A stretch of DNA of 64,000 bases, taken from contig OZ345353.1 in NCBI GenBank assembly GCA_977006965.1, positions 3,596,001 through 3,660,000 of the forward strand. The letters run 5' to 3'. This DNA is from Phymatolithon calcareum (Eukaryota; Rhodophyta; Florideophyceae; Hapalidiales). How positions within the stretch are numbered: the stretch's first letter is position 1; every line of letters begins with the position of its first letter. Below, in pieces: positions 21,711 through 32,454 of the stretch. The notes beneath the pieces were generated by a model. It was not told the DNA's origin, searched no databases, and saw only the letters and a program-made list of their open reading frames with translations. The position numbers were made by a program, and so were the translations under genes.

Positions 21711-23161
21711 GGAAAACTCAATTGTGCTGGACCGTTTCCAGTGCGCTTGGCGAACCGCGCTATGTATTCCACTTTCAGACGAAGGTCCTCATTCTTGTTC
21801 CGATTCCGATTCTTTGCGACATAGTCCTTGACGATTTGAGCGGCGAGTGAGCGGTCTGATTTGCGACAGTCCGAGACAATTGTTGCCCCAGTCCGGCGCT
21901 TACCTTCGATGGCCGCCAGGAGCCGCCATCCTTTCTTGTCGGCATAGATTGTGGAAACGTGATCCTTCCAACACTCTCGTTTAGCTGCCGCAATGACAAT
22001 ATCAGTGTTCTTCCGAACCTCAGCCAGTACGGAAAATGCCTCCGTTGTCGGGTTGCGAGCGTACTCTTCTGCCGCTTCCTTCCGTTCCTTAGCTGCTGTA
22101 GCAGCTGCGTCATTCCACCATATTTTTCCTCGCAGGTTTCCGCGCGGGATCGCATGCCGTGCGCCAGCAAGAATGGCCTGAACAAAACGGCGGTTCCCTT
22201 CGTCAACTGTCAATGCAGCGTCGGTGTGAGTTTGCAATACCTCGTCAACTTTGGCCGCGAATGCGTCCCAGTCCGCCTTTTTCAGAGACCAGCGAGCACG
22301 ACCAAATCGTTTATGCGACTGTGTTAAAGGTTCGACTGTAGTCAAGCAAGGCAGGTGGTCACTGAACGTAGCGGGTAGAACCCTCCATTGGCATTCCATA
22401 GCAAACTCTGCTGGGCAAGCCGCGATGTCAACTGCGGATGGTCCGGTCGGTGTGAATAGTGTTGGAGTTCCGTCATTTAGGACGATTCGACCTGTGGTTT
22501 CCAAGTACTCCTCAAACTGTTTCGATGATGCAGGATCGTACCGATCTACATCCCAAGGTCCGTGGATGTTGCAGTCACCGAAGATGAATGCGTCTCGCCG
22601 CATCGATTTCCAATCAAATCGCGTAGCGCAGTCTGGTGAAACGTAGAAGTGCGATATTGAAATGGACCGTTTTCCAGAATCTCCCACCCGTACCTCCAGT
22701 TCCGCCACTTCTGCCTTATAGCCCAGCTTCGTGCCTCGATTTGTTACCGGTAGCCCAAGGCGCGCATAGGTAATTACGCCGCCACCACGGGCAGTTACTT
22801 CCTTCCTGTCTGCTCGATTGACCAGGCCGAATCCGGAGATTCGCGGTGCATCGTCGCCATGGCGAAGCCAAGTTTCAGAGAGGAGCAAGACGTCCGCTTT
22901 AGAGTCTCTTGCCAGCTTGGAAATCTGGGCAGCGCGCCCTTGTTTCCTTATTGACCGGCAATTGAGTTGGAGTATGCGCAACGGTCCTGGATTCGTCTCG
23001 ACGTCTCCACCGCGGAGGAGGGTAATGACGCTTGACGGTGACCACTTTACTTTTTGGCGGGAAGATGCCAATGTATGAGAAATCCAAACTGGATTCAAAA
23101 TTTCCGAACAAAGTTCCGATGTGAGTTCCATTTTGTCCATGAGGTTCTTATTGAATCTCAT
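21584..23161 (-). CDS. LINE 2A-like leader and APE-type endonuclease
   Basis: 525-residue frame. Near residue 50 is LLRGGDVETNPGP, the complete 2A consensus (D-x-E-x-N-P-G-P) preceded by hydrophobic residues; in other systems this causes ribosome skipping before the final Pro. Immediately after it starts the apurinic-type endonuclease: LRILQLNCRSIR, LLLSETWLR, FIFGDCNIHGPW and FSDHLPCL (the catalytic Asn, Glu, Asp/Asn and Asp-His). The frame loses homology at about 21712, where the RT continues in the -1 frame. The endonuclease nicks target DNA for target-primed reverse transcription. Confidence 0.88.
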   Translation of the reverse strand: MRFNKNLMDKMELTSELCSEILNPVWISHTLASSRQKVKWSPSSVITLLRGGDVETNPGPLRILQLNCRSIRKQGRAAQISKLARDSKADVLLLSETWLRHGDDAPRISGFGLVNRADRKEVTARGGGVITYARLGLPVTNRGTKLGYKAEVAELEVRVGDSGKRSISISHFYVSPDCATRFDWKSMRRDAFIFGDCNIHGPWDVDRYDPASSKQFEEYLETTGRIVLNDGTPTLFTPTGPSAVDIAACPAEFAMECQWRVLPATFSDHLPCLTTVEPLTQSHKRFGRARWSLKKADWDAFAAKVDEVLQTHTDAALTVDEGNRRFVQAILAGARHAIPRGNLRGKIWWNDAAATAAKERKEAAEEYARNPTTEAFSVLAEVRKNTDIVIAAAKRECWKDHVSTIYADKKGWRLLAAIEGKRRTGATIVSDCRKSDRSLAAQIVKDYVAKNRNRNKNEDLRLKVEYIARFAKRTGNGPAQLSFPCVSSLLQLGPCQLEQQLVPTGWRFHFSATYLPRQLSISSSL

Positions 23162-23316
23162 AGTCCAGCCGCACTGCGTGGAAGCGGAACCCGTGCGACC
23201 GTTTTCATCTTATGGCAGGTACATGCTTGCGAAAAGCTCACGAATTGTGCAAGGAGTACCACGCATAGTGCAATGGCAAATGACGTCAAAGCCATACTGT
23301 GAGATGGGGTAAAGAA

Positions 23317-24660
23317 AAGAGAGATCACAATGTTCAGTTACTCCTTCGCTTGCTGGGAGAGATATGCCGGGTGGGGCAGGATCGAAGTATGTATTCCAGA
23401 TTATAAACCCTTAGATTTGTGCCTGTAATTGCTACTCCATTCAAGAATTCAAAAATTGGTCAGCTAAGCGTCGCTAGAATAGCGAGTTTGCACGTTTCTG
23501 GATATAGACAGATTTTACGAATTTACTGCTTTTTTTCGAATGCATCATTTCTTTGATCTCACTTGCAACTGTTACCGTTGCTTTACCGTGGGTCAGCAAT
23601 GTAACAGTTAACTGTTAAATTGCTTGTTCTGATTGGTTTCATGTCAAGGTAGGAGGACTGCCAGTTTAATGCCACATTTGAGAAGTATTCAAAAATTCAT
23701 TGCCATACTCTCAACTCTTTAATTCCAGCGACCTTTCCAATTCGTGAATGGTGTTGTACATCAGAAGTGCTTTTTGATTATTTGAAGGTTCTAGGGGCGT
23801 TCAGAATGCAAAGTTTGAGACTGAGATGCATTCCTCTAAAGTACTAAGAAAAGAAACACTGGAAAAGAGCCGTTTACGAATTCCGTGGAGGAATTAAGGT
23901 TGGATAGCATGGAAATTGATAAACTTTCAGAATATGATTACGGGTCTCATCTGTGAACTGTTGTACAGACTTAATTTTCAGACTTACAATTCACGTCACT
24001 TCACTATCACATCCGCGATGCATCTGATACATTTCGAAAGGAGGGTTGCGGGAGATAGAATCTATCTCCTGCAACCCTCTGATTTTGTCCAGCATTTCAA
24101 CTCATCACATAGATTGCGAAATCATAATTAAACTCTTTCTGTTATAGATGCAAGTAATGGAGCTTGGGCGTCTAAAGTCAGGTAGCTGAATAGGGCTTTC
24201 TTTTCCTCATAGCATGAAAAGATTGGAGGGCATCTCTAAATCAAATCGACGTACTCCAGTTTTGAAGCCTAAGCTTAAAATCGAGGCGATCGTTCTTTTC
24301 TGACTGTCCATTGAAAAATGGAGTATTAGCAACGAAACGGTTAGTACTCGTACTTGTTACCAGGTCAATGTTATGGGTTGTTACATAAGGAACTTCTGTC
24401 CCGCCGAACTTTGTACCCTTTTCAGATTATACTGTACTGTATTCGTTTTGAACCAGTTTGGGCCTATCAAGAAGTGCGTATTACTTTGCGATTAGTTGCA
24501 ATGTATCATAGAAGCGATGGGGAGAAGGGGAAATTCCATAATGCATTTTGAAATTCAGACACGGCGGGTAATGTTGGCTATTCTGACGCAAGGACATTTC
24601 TGCGGGTGTCCAGCACTTTTTTGGCTTCGGTCAGTCAATTTGGAAGTACTGCTTCCAAAA
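23317..24660 (-). repeat. Upstream segment of TIMP-like gene 2 (inverted duplicate)
   Basis: This is the reverse complement of 14690-16027, with the TATA-like box near 23405, the hairpin at 24040-24081 and the terminal GGAAGTACTGCTTCC at about 24648. Together with 18105-18593 it places gene 2 as an inverted copy between direct copies 1 and 3. Confidence 0.75.
24040..24081. repeat. Conserved hairpin upstream of TIMP-like gene 2
   Basis: A foldback of GAGGGTTGC(G/A)GGAGATAGA arms, orthologous in position to 15261-15303. Confidence 0.65.
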
Positions 24661-25256
24661 AGTAAAGATTGGTTTACAGCACTAATAATTGTCGGTTCAT
24701 CCAAGTACAGTACATCGCAAGCAATATCATGTGCACTATCCGTGGTGCACTCGAAGTGCATAAGGATACCCCTGATTCGGTTGTAGAAGCGGCACCCAAA
24801 AGAAACACATGCAAATGCCTGTGCCCCAAAACGGGATGAGGTCAAGACGTAACAACACACCTCAAGCAGTGTTAACCCCAATGTAGGTACAACCGTAGTA
24901 TGCGAAGAGGGAGGGATTCGCCTATAAGAGACGGTAGGGTAGATAGACGAAAGAGACAAGACTAGAAGAAGAAAACACAGATTATAAAACCTCCTGAATC
25001 TTCATAGACAAAGACTTCACCATCGCGGTAGCGCTCACGCCTTTGGCGGCCGCAACCGCAATCGTCTCGGACAAGCACACATGGACCGCAAGGCCGCTTA
25101 TCTCACCAACAAAGGGAAGAACCCTGACAGAGCTGCCCTCACATGAATCTGGTACAACAATAATAGTTTGTCTATACTTAGAGTGACCTTCTCGAGAATA
25201 CGGATTCTGCGTCCGTCCGACATTCTAGCGGACGTAAAAAGTACCAGTATCGAAAA
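24661..25256. other. No gene seen
   Basis: Unassigned sequence between the inverted TIMP segment and the hAT MITE. One minus-strand frame (24555-24959) spans the boundary but has no recognisable motif and overlaps duplicated non-coding sequence. Confidence 0.3.
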
Positions 25257-25616
25257 TAGGGATGAGCATCGACATCAATGATGTTGATTATTAATCGATA
25301 ATTAGGCTGATTAATCACAATTTTTGATTTGTCGATGTCCATGACACAACATCTAATTATTTGATTGTTGTCATACTGTAAATTTATTAGTATAATATTT
25401 CGAATTTCTAATTGTAACTAAGGTACCCACACGTGTGAAGTTTTAGTTTTTCTATGGGCAGGAAGGCGGAAGACGAGGGCAAATCCAGAATGTTATAATA
25501 TGAATATAATTTATCCTGTCTATTTTTTAGATTGATTAATCGATTAATCAATCAACGCATTGCAAAATAATCAGTTGATTAATTGATGTTAGAATTTGGA
25601 TTGATGCTCATCCCTA
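25257..25616. mobile_element. hAT-type MITE, 360 bp
   Basis: Termini TAGGGATGAGCATC and its inverse are flanked by near-identical 8-bp repeats ATCGAAAA and CTCGAAAA, the hAT target length. The interior is AT-rich with ATTAATCGATTAATC-like inverted blocks and no coding potential. A related left end, TAGGAATGAGCATCGAT, is at about 34642. Confidence 0.75.
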
Positions 25617-26970
25617 CTCGAAAAGTCCGTAGATGCAGTCCAAAACATTTTCACTGGTAATGAGGACGCGGAGCTACCTTTACTTTTTGGAAGCAGTACT
25701 TCGTAATTAAACTGATTTCGTGTGTTACTGTGTTGTCAACTAATTTGGCGATTCAGTGTCCCTCCGTTGCTCCTTCCAGACACTGCTTCTCTCAATGCTT
25801 CCATCGCTGCACTCAGTTCTCGTTCCTCTGCATTCGACCAAGTTTCTTTATTCAGCGTGCTTTGAACTGTTTCGAGGCAGCGCCCCCCCTGTCTCCCAAC
25901 GTCTCGACCTCGGAAGCAGTACTTCCAAATTGACTGACCGAAGACTAAAGAAGCGCTGGACACCCGCAGAAATGTCCTAATACTCCAATTTTCAATCGGC
26001 AGCCAGAAAAAGCGCGATCACCTCGATTTTAAGCTTATGCTTCAAATCTGGAGTACGTCGATTTGATTTAGAGACGCCCTCCAATCTTTTCATGCTATGA
26101 GGGAAAGAGAGCCCTATTCAGCTACCTGACTTTAGACGCCCGCGCTCCATTACTTGCATCTGTACCAGAAAAAGTTTAACACCAATTTAATTATGATTTT
26201 GCAATCTATGTGCTGGATTGAAATACTAGACAAAATCAGAGGGTTGCGGGAGCTAGATTCAATCTCCCTCAACCCTCTGTTCGAAATGTATCAGATGCAT
26301 CGCGGATGTGGCAGTGTAGTGAAGTGAATCGTAGATTACTGTAAGTCTGAAAATTAAGTCTGTACAACAGTTCACATAGATGAGAGACCCGTATTCATAT
26401 TCTGAAAGTTTATCAATTTCCATGCTATCCAAACTTAATTCTTCCGCGGGAATTCGTACACGGCACTTTTCCAGTGCTTCTTTTCTTAGTATTTTAGAGG
26501 AACGCTGAGATTCTCAGTCTCAAACTTCCTATTCTGAACGCCCCTAGAACCTTCAAATAATCAAAAAGCACTTCTGACGTGCAGTACTATTCACGAATCG
26601 GATAGGTCGCTGGAATTAAAGACTTGACTGAATGGCAGTGAATTTTTGCTTTAAACTGGCAGTCTTCCTTCCTTGATATGAAACCAATCACAGAGCCACG
26701 GTAACTGTTGCAAGTGAGATCAAAGAAATGATGCATTCGAAAAAAAGCAGAAATTCGTAAAATCTGTACGTTCAGAAACATTCTAACTCGCTACTCTAAT
26801 GGCGCTTTGCTGACCTATTTTTGAATGGTTCAGCAATTGCACGCACAAATCTAAGGGTTTATAAGCTGGAATACATACTTCGGATCCTTCCCCACCCGGC
26901 ATATCTCTCCCAGAAAGCGAAGGAATAACTGAATATTGTGATTTCTGTTTTCATCACCCCATCTCACAGT
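25617..26970. repeat. Upstream segment of TIMP-like gene 3
   Basis: From 25911 this is a direct copy of 14690-16027 with a deletion after GAAATGTCC. It keeps the hairpin (26237-26279) and the TTTATAAG box at about 26868. The part before 25911 has a second GGAAGCAGTACTTC and no clear gene. Confidence 0.65.
26237..26279. repeat. Conserved hairpin upstream of TIMP-like gene 3
   Basis: Same foldback as 15261-15303, with slightly more mismatches in the stem (AGCTAGATTCAATCT centre). Confidence 0.65.
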
Positions 26971-27420
26971 ATGGCTTTGACGCCATTTGCAATTGCACTA
27001 TGCGTGGTACTCCTTGCACAAGTCGTGAGCTTTTCGAAAGCATGTGACTGCGATGGCAAGGAAACAAACCTCGAGAAGGCCTATTACGCCGCGCTTAATG
27101 CTGGAACTCCGTTGGCAAGAGTCCAGGTGATTGAGACTTTCGTAAGCGAAGAGAACTCTGGTTTTCGGTACCAGGAGAGAGTCTATGTTTTGCTCGTGAA
27201 GGAGGTTTATGGAAGCTGTGACAAGACAACGCCATACTACACCGTTGCAACAAGCGCGATGACTGGTGATGAGTGTGGAATCCTTCTGGATGTCAATAAG
27301 GAGTATATTCTTACTTTGAAAGAAACTGGTATTTCAAAGGTCAATGATTGCCAGTTTTCGATTAAAGTGAACAAGCTTACGGAATCGCAGAAGGACTTCT
27401 TAAAGTCCAAGTCCTGCTGA
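26971..27420 (+). CDS. Secreted TIMP/NTR-domain protein 3
   Basis: 149 residues from the ATG at 26971; an in-frame GTG at 26938 is unlikely to be the start. The signal peptide MALTPFAIALCVVLLAQVV ends near SKA, giving a mature Cys-Asp-Cys N-terminus. The NTR core matches gene 1 over nearly the whole length (KAYYAALNAGTPLARV, YVLLVKEVYGSC, YTVATSAMTGDECGILLD). Six mature Cys are conserved. The C-x-C middle residue differs between copies (Lys here replaced by Asp), at a position that influences target choice in TIMPs. Probably functional; promoter box conserved. Confidence 0.8.
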   Translation: MALTPFAIALCVVLLAQVVSFSKACDCDGKETNLEKAYYAALNAGTPLARVQVIETFVSEENSGFRYQERVYVLLVKEVYGSCDKTTPYYTVATSAMTGDECGILLDVNKEYILTLKETGISKVNDCQFSIKVNKLTESQKDFLKSKSC

Positions 27421-27604
27421 ATCTACGAATGCTCCGCGTTTCATTTGGTTCGTTGAGCAGTGCATTAGATAACTAATCTTTAGAAATAGCATATCGAACT
27501 ACAAAGCCTAGTGAAAACAAAAAATCTTTTACTCTGAAGCTTTTGATCCACTGAAAGTAAACTACTCTTGAGCGCTACCTGCGCCAGCGTCCGTCACTCT
27601 TGCG

Positions 27605-28433
27605 CAGGTTTCTAAGCAATACTATTGCAACCGATTAGAGCAAGAAGTGCAATCCGCAATACGGATTGCATCTCAGATTCCGCAGCAATACGTCCGGCAA
27701 TCCAAGATTCCACAGCAATCCATATTGCAATCCAAGATGACACGGCAATCCTCATCTCAATCCATATCCCTGATGTATCCTTAGAAACGCTTTTACTTAG
27801 GCTCAGTGATCGAACAGAAGCTACGACAAAGACCTAGACACTACCTGATGACAACTCCTCCCTAATTTCGTGTTCCCGCACCCTTGCTTTCGCCTCATCC
27901 GAGCGTTTTCCGTTGATTGCTCTGCTTACGAGTTGAGCGTCCCAAAAACGGTAGTTGACTTTCAAGAAAACGAGTGCTTCGAACAGTTGAGGAGTCATCC
28001 TACGCCTTCTCAACGTTAGCACATATTTTGCAACACTCCAGAGGCGCTCCACTTCTGCGACTGAGCCCAACGCGAAATCACAATTGACGTATTCCTCTTC
28101 ATGTTCTCCCATCTTTCGTTAGTGTCAAAGTGAGACGAACGTACTCATTGTCCAGTAATGGCGTTGCACGCATCTAGTTTTCAGCTGATGTACCACTTGT
28201 AGGTAGCGAAAGGCCTTTAATTGCGGCAGCACGTCAGACGAACGTACTCATCAGTAATGGAGTGGGGTGCACCTAGTTTTCAGCTGATGTCGAGTCTACG
28301 TCACTGCAATACGGATTGAACAAATCCGAACGTGGTACAATACTGATTGCAATGCGTGGAGGGGATCGCAATACAAGATTGGGATTGCAGATTGCAATGG
28401 ATTGGCACTGCAATGAATTTGGTTACATGCCTG
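27605..28433 (-). mobile_element. Non-autonomous hAT element, 829 bp
   Basis: The element starts CAGG and ends CCTG. It is flanked by CTCTTGCG (27597-27604) and CTCTTGAG (28434-28441), an 8-bp duplication with one difference. The flank of TIMP-like gene 2 lacks it and gives the empty site. Subterminal regions are full of GCAATCC/GGATTGC motifs. A hAT C-terminal domain is encoded on the minus strand. Confidence 0.8.
27834..28112 (-). pseudogene. hAT transposase C-terminal dimerisation domain
   Basis: 92 residues containing FALGSVAEVERLWSVAKYV and LFEALVFLKVNYRFWD, the hAT-family dimerisation signature. The catalytic and BED parts are absent, so it is an internally deleted derivative. Its closest match in the window is 46190-46451. 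Confidence 0.75.
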
Positions 28434-28852
28434 CTCTTGAGAAAGTTAAGATAAACAGAGGGAGCCGCATTTATTTGTACCAGTCAGCTGTCTACTTCAT
28501 TTTTGATTGTTTGCCTTGCGAATAACTTACAACTGGTTCTACTCGTGGGGCTTCGCTCAAATTTCATCACTGATCTGACATCGATGTTAATGTCGAATAT
28601 CACTGCGTTGTTTGCTGTTGCCGTGACTGCTTCCGGCGCCTCGCCACATTCTGCTTAACCTTCGACGGGGATGAAATGTACATCGTCAAGTCAGTCCTTA
28701 CTTGCACAAAGCTAAAAACCCTAATGACAAGCATTGATAGTATACAGCATCATCTAGTCGAGTATGAACCTAGAACCGTCATCGAGGTACCTTGTTGAAG
28801 ACATTGTAAACTTCAATAACCTTAAGACAAAATCTATTTCACGCCTATTTAG
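28434..28852. repeat. Downstream flank of TIMP-like gene 3
   Basis: Inverted match of 18105-18593. No gene is seen; it resumes directly after the hAT insertion. Confidence 0.65.
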
Positions 28853-28860
28853 TAAAATTC

Positions 28861-30631
28861 AGGGGAATTTGGTACAATGACCACGAAGTTTGCCGTATTT
28901 GGTAGAATGACCACCATGCAGGGTGCTCTTATGATAAGATCTCCAATGTAATGCGGGGTCGCTTGAAACAAGGGGTCCAAAAATACATTAAATATATTTT
29001 TGGATCCCTTGTTACTAAATTTTAGTTCCGTGATTGGCGGGGGCGCAAAGGGCCCGTGTTGGCTTGCATATCAGCTATTTTGACCAGGTTTGCGGTAATC
29101 CGAACAGACTAGGGAGTTCGTGAATTGGCGAGCCCAGCTTTGAGTGAAAATGTTGGGTCTTTGCGTGGTTACGCAACAGTGCTTGATCGAGTAAAACGTG
29201 AGCCTTGACAAAGCACTGCCTTCAAAGTTGTCTGTAACAACTGGTCCTGCACTCTCGACAGAGTAGCACTGCAAGAGCAGTGGCTGAGGAACGCCGCTAA
29301 CGTGGATACGGTCCCCAATCGAACGGACGCTGAAACAAGTATCCCCTGTCGTCCCCCTCGCGCGCTGACGGGCGCGTTCGTGACAACCGCTCTGGCGGGC
29401 TACTTCGAAATGCGCTTCGGGACTTAGCATGATGGATTGACTGAATCTGTTTTGCCTTTCTATCTAGACTTTTTCTAATGCATTATTTGACTATTCAAGG
29501 GCATTGGGTCGCGAGCCGTGGGACTCCCCTGGAGCCTAGGTCTCCTTTTTCATTTGCTTCGACTTACTACATATAGTCAATTAAACGAGTATCACTGTCG
29601 CGAAATTTCAGTTTCGAGCTTATTGTTGAGACCGGCTAGGGGTACTCGCAATGAGCAACTTAGGAGTCGGTTCAATCTTGAACACACGGCTGTGGTTACT
29701 CGCGATGAGCAACTTAGGAGCCGGTATCTCCTCGTCGAGGTATGAGGTCAAGGACCCTATCCCTCGGTATCGTTGTGAAGCAAACTTCGATGGTTGTTTT
29801 CTTACTTGCTTGCCGAACTCCATCAACGGATGAGTTCAGCGGCTTTTATAGTGTTATGCGAAGAGCACAAGGAAATCATAACATTGCCTATGCTTGCGTG
29901 GTGCTCCAACTCCGTATCCTACAATTGGTATCCTAAGATTGGATTTTGCGCGCAAGTGGTAAATTCGGTGGAATAAAGAAGTGCACGCGAGAACCGTATG
30001 CTCGCCTTGCGAATCGCTTGGATACAGTTTCGTGTAACTATATGAAAGCGCTCTTGTTCTGGGGTCCATGGCTTCCCTTTTGCTTCTGAATTTCACCTCG
30101 ATAATTACCAGCATTCATCCTGTTTCCTCTCTCAAGACTTCTCGATTGCCACCCCATCGCTTTTATCGATTTTGTGACAATCACCGGGAGAAAAAGACTA
30201 CTCGTGCGGTGAACTAGCCTTTCTGTTTGCCACTCTTGCATTGCGCTCTCCCTGCGCCGCGCAGTTAGCTCCCTCAGTTCTACGTTCCTTCCGGACCGCC
30301 GTGAGGCGATACGTGTCTCAGTGGAACGCCGTTCTGCTTCGCTGCTAGACCTTTAGCTGTATAAAGAGAACTTGACTATTCATCCAAAACATAGTCGTCG
30401 AGGGCGATGAGTGGTTTTAAGCTAACTGAATTGGATCTTAGTCTCTGAATAGACGCTGCTCTTCCTCTGGACCTCAAATAAAGAATTCATCTGTTCCACG
30501 GAGCAATTCTTTTTTCGGGCAATTCGTTGGACGCAATGGACCGGGGAAGTGGTCCGCTAGCGGGTGGCTGACAGAAAACTATCGGATTATAACAACATAC
30601 GTGCATGATGGTCATTTTACCAAATTCCCCT
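28861..30631. mobile_element. TIR element of about 1.8 kb, class uncertain
   Basis: Inverted ends AGGGGAATTTGGTACAATGACCA (28861) and TGGTCATTTTACCAAATTCCCCT (ending 30631) differ at few positions. The internal repeat GAATTTGGTA/GTATTTGGTAGAATGACCACC lies near the left end. A strong stem-loop occurs at about 28971-29012 (AGGGGTCCAAAAATA and its inverse). A 56-bp imperfect tandem is at 29642-29726. The right part contains TGTATAAAGAG and AATAAAG, like a small transcription unit. No transposase is recognised. Confidence 0.55.
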
Positions 30632-32454
30632 AAAGTTAACTAATTATTATTGCACGTCTCTCCATTAATTTTAAGTCATCCAAAATATCCTTTTGACCAG
30701 TCCCTCAGTGTATATTGCTCCTTCTAAGTTTCGTTACTTTCCCCTGGTTTAGCGGCTTCTATGAACTGCAAATGTTGTAAAGCATATTTTGATGCACATT
30801 ATAAATTTGTGGATAGCCCTGAAACATAGGAAACTTGCAGGCATTTTCAACATGTTCGTAGACGTAGGGTGAACTGCTCTCACGGTAGAGCTAGGAAAAC
30901 TTTCTAAAGAGAGGATAGGAGCGCTTACGGATACGACAGAAGCGATGTACCTTTTCCGGAAGACTGGAGATATGAAAAGCAACTAGTGTTGATCATATCG
31001 ATACACGTGGCATTTATCATAAGAAGATATTTTTATGTTAGTGATCATACTTCAATCTCGCGCCGACATATATGCAAGCGCCGAACTTCTCGTTCAGGAG
31101 AAGAGAGGCAGAAGAAGACGCGCACACTTACCTTGCTGCTCTTTGCCCTTTTCGTTCTTGGAGTCGTGTCGGCGCATTCTGTGTGCGCGGACTATAAGAA
31201 TAAATACCGGAGGCTCGTTTCCTTCCTCCGGGGGTTTTGTGCCCTTTTATTCGCCGGGTACGCGTGCACGTGTCATTCCCTACACTGAGCTACGTGTACT
31301 ATCCTATACAACATACAACAACTAGAGCAAAATTGTGGCGTCCAACGCCACTATCATACCCTCCATATCCTACCAGACTAGCTCGCTTCAAATTGTCATT
31401 ACAGCTTGCATTTACAGCAAGCCCTTACAGATAGCATTACAGTCATTACAGTACCATAGGATTCGATACGTACTTACACCATGAAGGATCACCAAGGGCA
31501 AACCTTGGAACCGCTGCTTACAGCTTACAGGTGCTTACACTGTAAGTACCTCGGAAGCCGCGAAGCGGCTTACAGATTCTTCTATTGATCCAATTCTCAT
31601 ATTGCCAGGTCATCTTTTGATCCATTGTTTTTTCTATAAAGGTCGGCGCTTCGCGCCGCCCTTGGCGTTCCGCCAGGGAACAACCCGACCAAACCCATTG
31701 TGCCTTCCTGTGCGATTCACAACCCCACAAAAATGGAAAAGAAACAATCCAGTGTACGATTCAATTTACCGCAAAGGATGGTTAGTACATTTCATTTCTC
31801 AACCAGTCGTACGGGCAAAGGTCACAGATATTGTCAGAGGGACCTTCTTGAGAATTGATCAATATCACGGCATACAACCAGTCAAAAATGTCGTCATTGA
31901 AAGTCATTATTTTTTGGACTGGGTCAGAGGAGTTGGAATGGCTGATGCCACATACAGTGCGGATTTGCAGCCTTTGGGTACAGACGTTTTCAGACGCTTT
32001 TGAGCAAAAACTGGAACTTTTGGGAAAAGTATGTTTGAAAAGCAATTCCACCCGAAAACTGGAACTAGTGATGCGCAAAAAAGTCCCAAAGATGTGCACA
32101 GCAGCCATGACAACCTAAACGGGGGGCCTACAATTTTCGGACAGCGCCCTAATTTTCCAGACATATAACATGTCCATATAAGTAATCAAATTTCACTATA
32201 TTGGCCCATTTTGGTGTGTACTCGCCGAAATGCTCCATTTTAGCTTGGCGTCAGGCTTGAAAGTTATGATGAAATTTAATTTATAATCTTCCCATTGAAT
32301 TTAACGGGTACTAAAACATAGTGCGCCAAATTTTTGGTGCCCAAATCGAAACAGTAACGACCACACTGCACAGAAAGCACCATGTCGATGCTCCGCCGGT
32401 CCGTTTCTCTTCTTCGATGGGCTGCAGGAACAGCGCAATCTCTCGCAGGCCATC
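30632..32454. other. No supported gene; TTACAG-rich patch
   Basis: Most frames here lack recognisable domains. At 31398-31550 the hexamer TTACAG recurs about seven times in loosely spaced form. GC-rich foldbacks (GGCGCTTCGCGCC, AGCCGCGAAGCGGCT) occur at about 31553-31660. The frame 31602-32003 is open but unrecognised. Confidence 0.3.

Larger units (their letters stand above)
18978..23200 (-). mobile_element. Full-length LINE (family B): 2A, endonuclease, RT, RNase H
   Basis: The element is 4,223 bp, bounded by an 11-bp duplication GTTTTCATCTT (18967-18977 and 23201-23211). On the minus strand its 3' end is GCAATAAA followed by (GAAA)n. Domain order is a 2A-like motif, APE-type endonuclease, RT, RNase H, then a terminal Cys/His motif. 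The order resembles I/Ingi-group LINEs. The reading frame shifts by -1 between endonuclease and RT at about 21712. Apart from that shift the element is open throughout, so it may be recent. Confidence 0.9.
18594..23316 (-). pseudogene. TIMP/NTR-domain gene 2, split by a LINE
   Basis: The N-terminal exon-equivalent lies at 23201-23316 on the minus strand: ATG, signal peptide matching the other copies, then ACTCH around the expected cleavage site. The rest of the domain is at 18594-18974 (VYVLLVKEVYGRC, LCGILLDVDEE, final ESKSC). Between them sits a 4.2-kb LINE flanked by GTTTTCATCTT. The target is inside coding sequence just after the C-x-C motif, so the gene is knocked out unless the LINE is removed. 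The 3' part also has an extra Cys at ECILAL not seen in the other copies. Confidence 0.85.

Noticed and set aside
19017-23161. Ordinary host endonuclease or helicase gene
   Set aside because: RT, RNase H, target duplication and microsatellite tail show it is a LINE.
31398-31450. Telomere or CRISPR-like array
   Set aside because: Spacing is irregular, units are six bases and the context is eukaryotic intergenic DNA.
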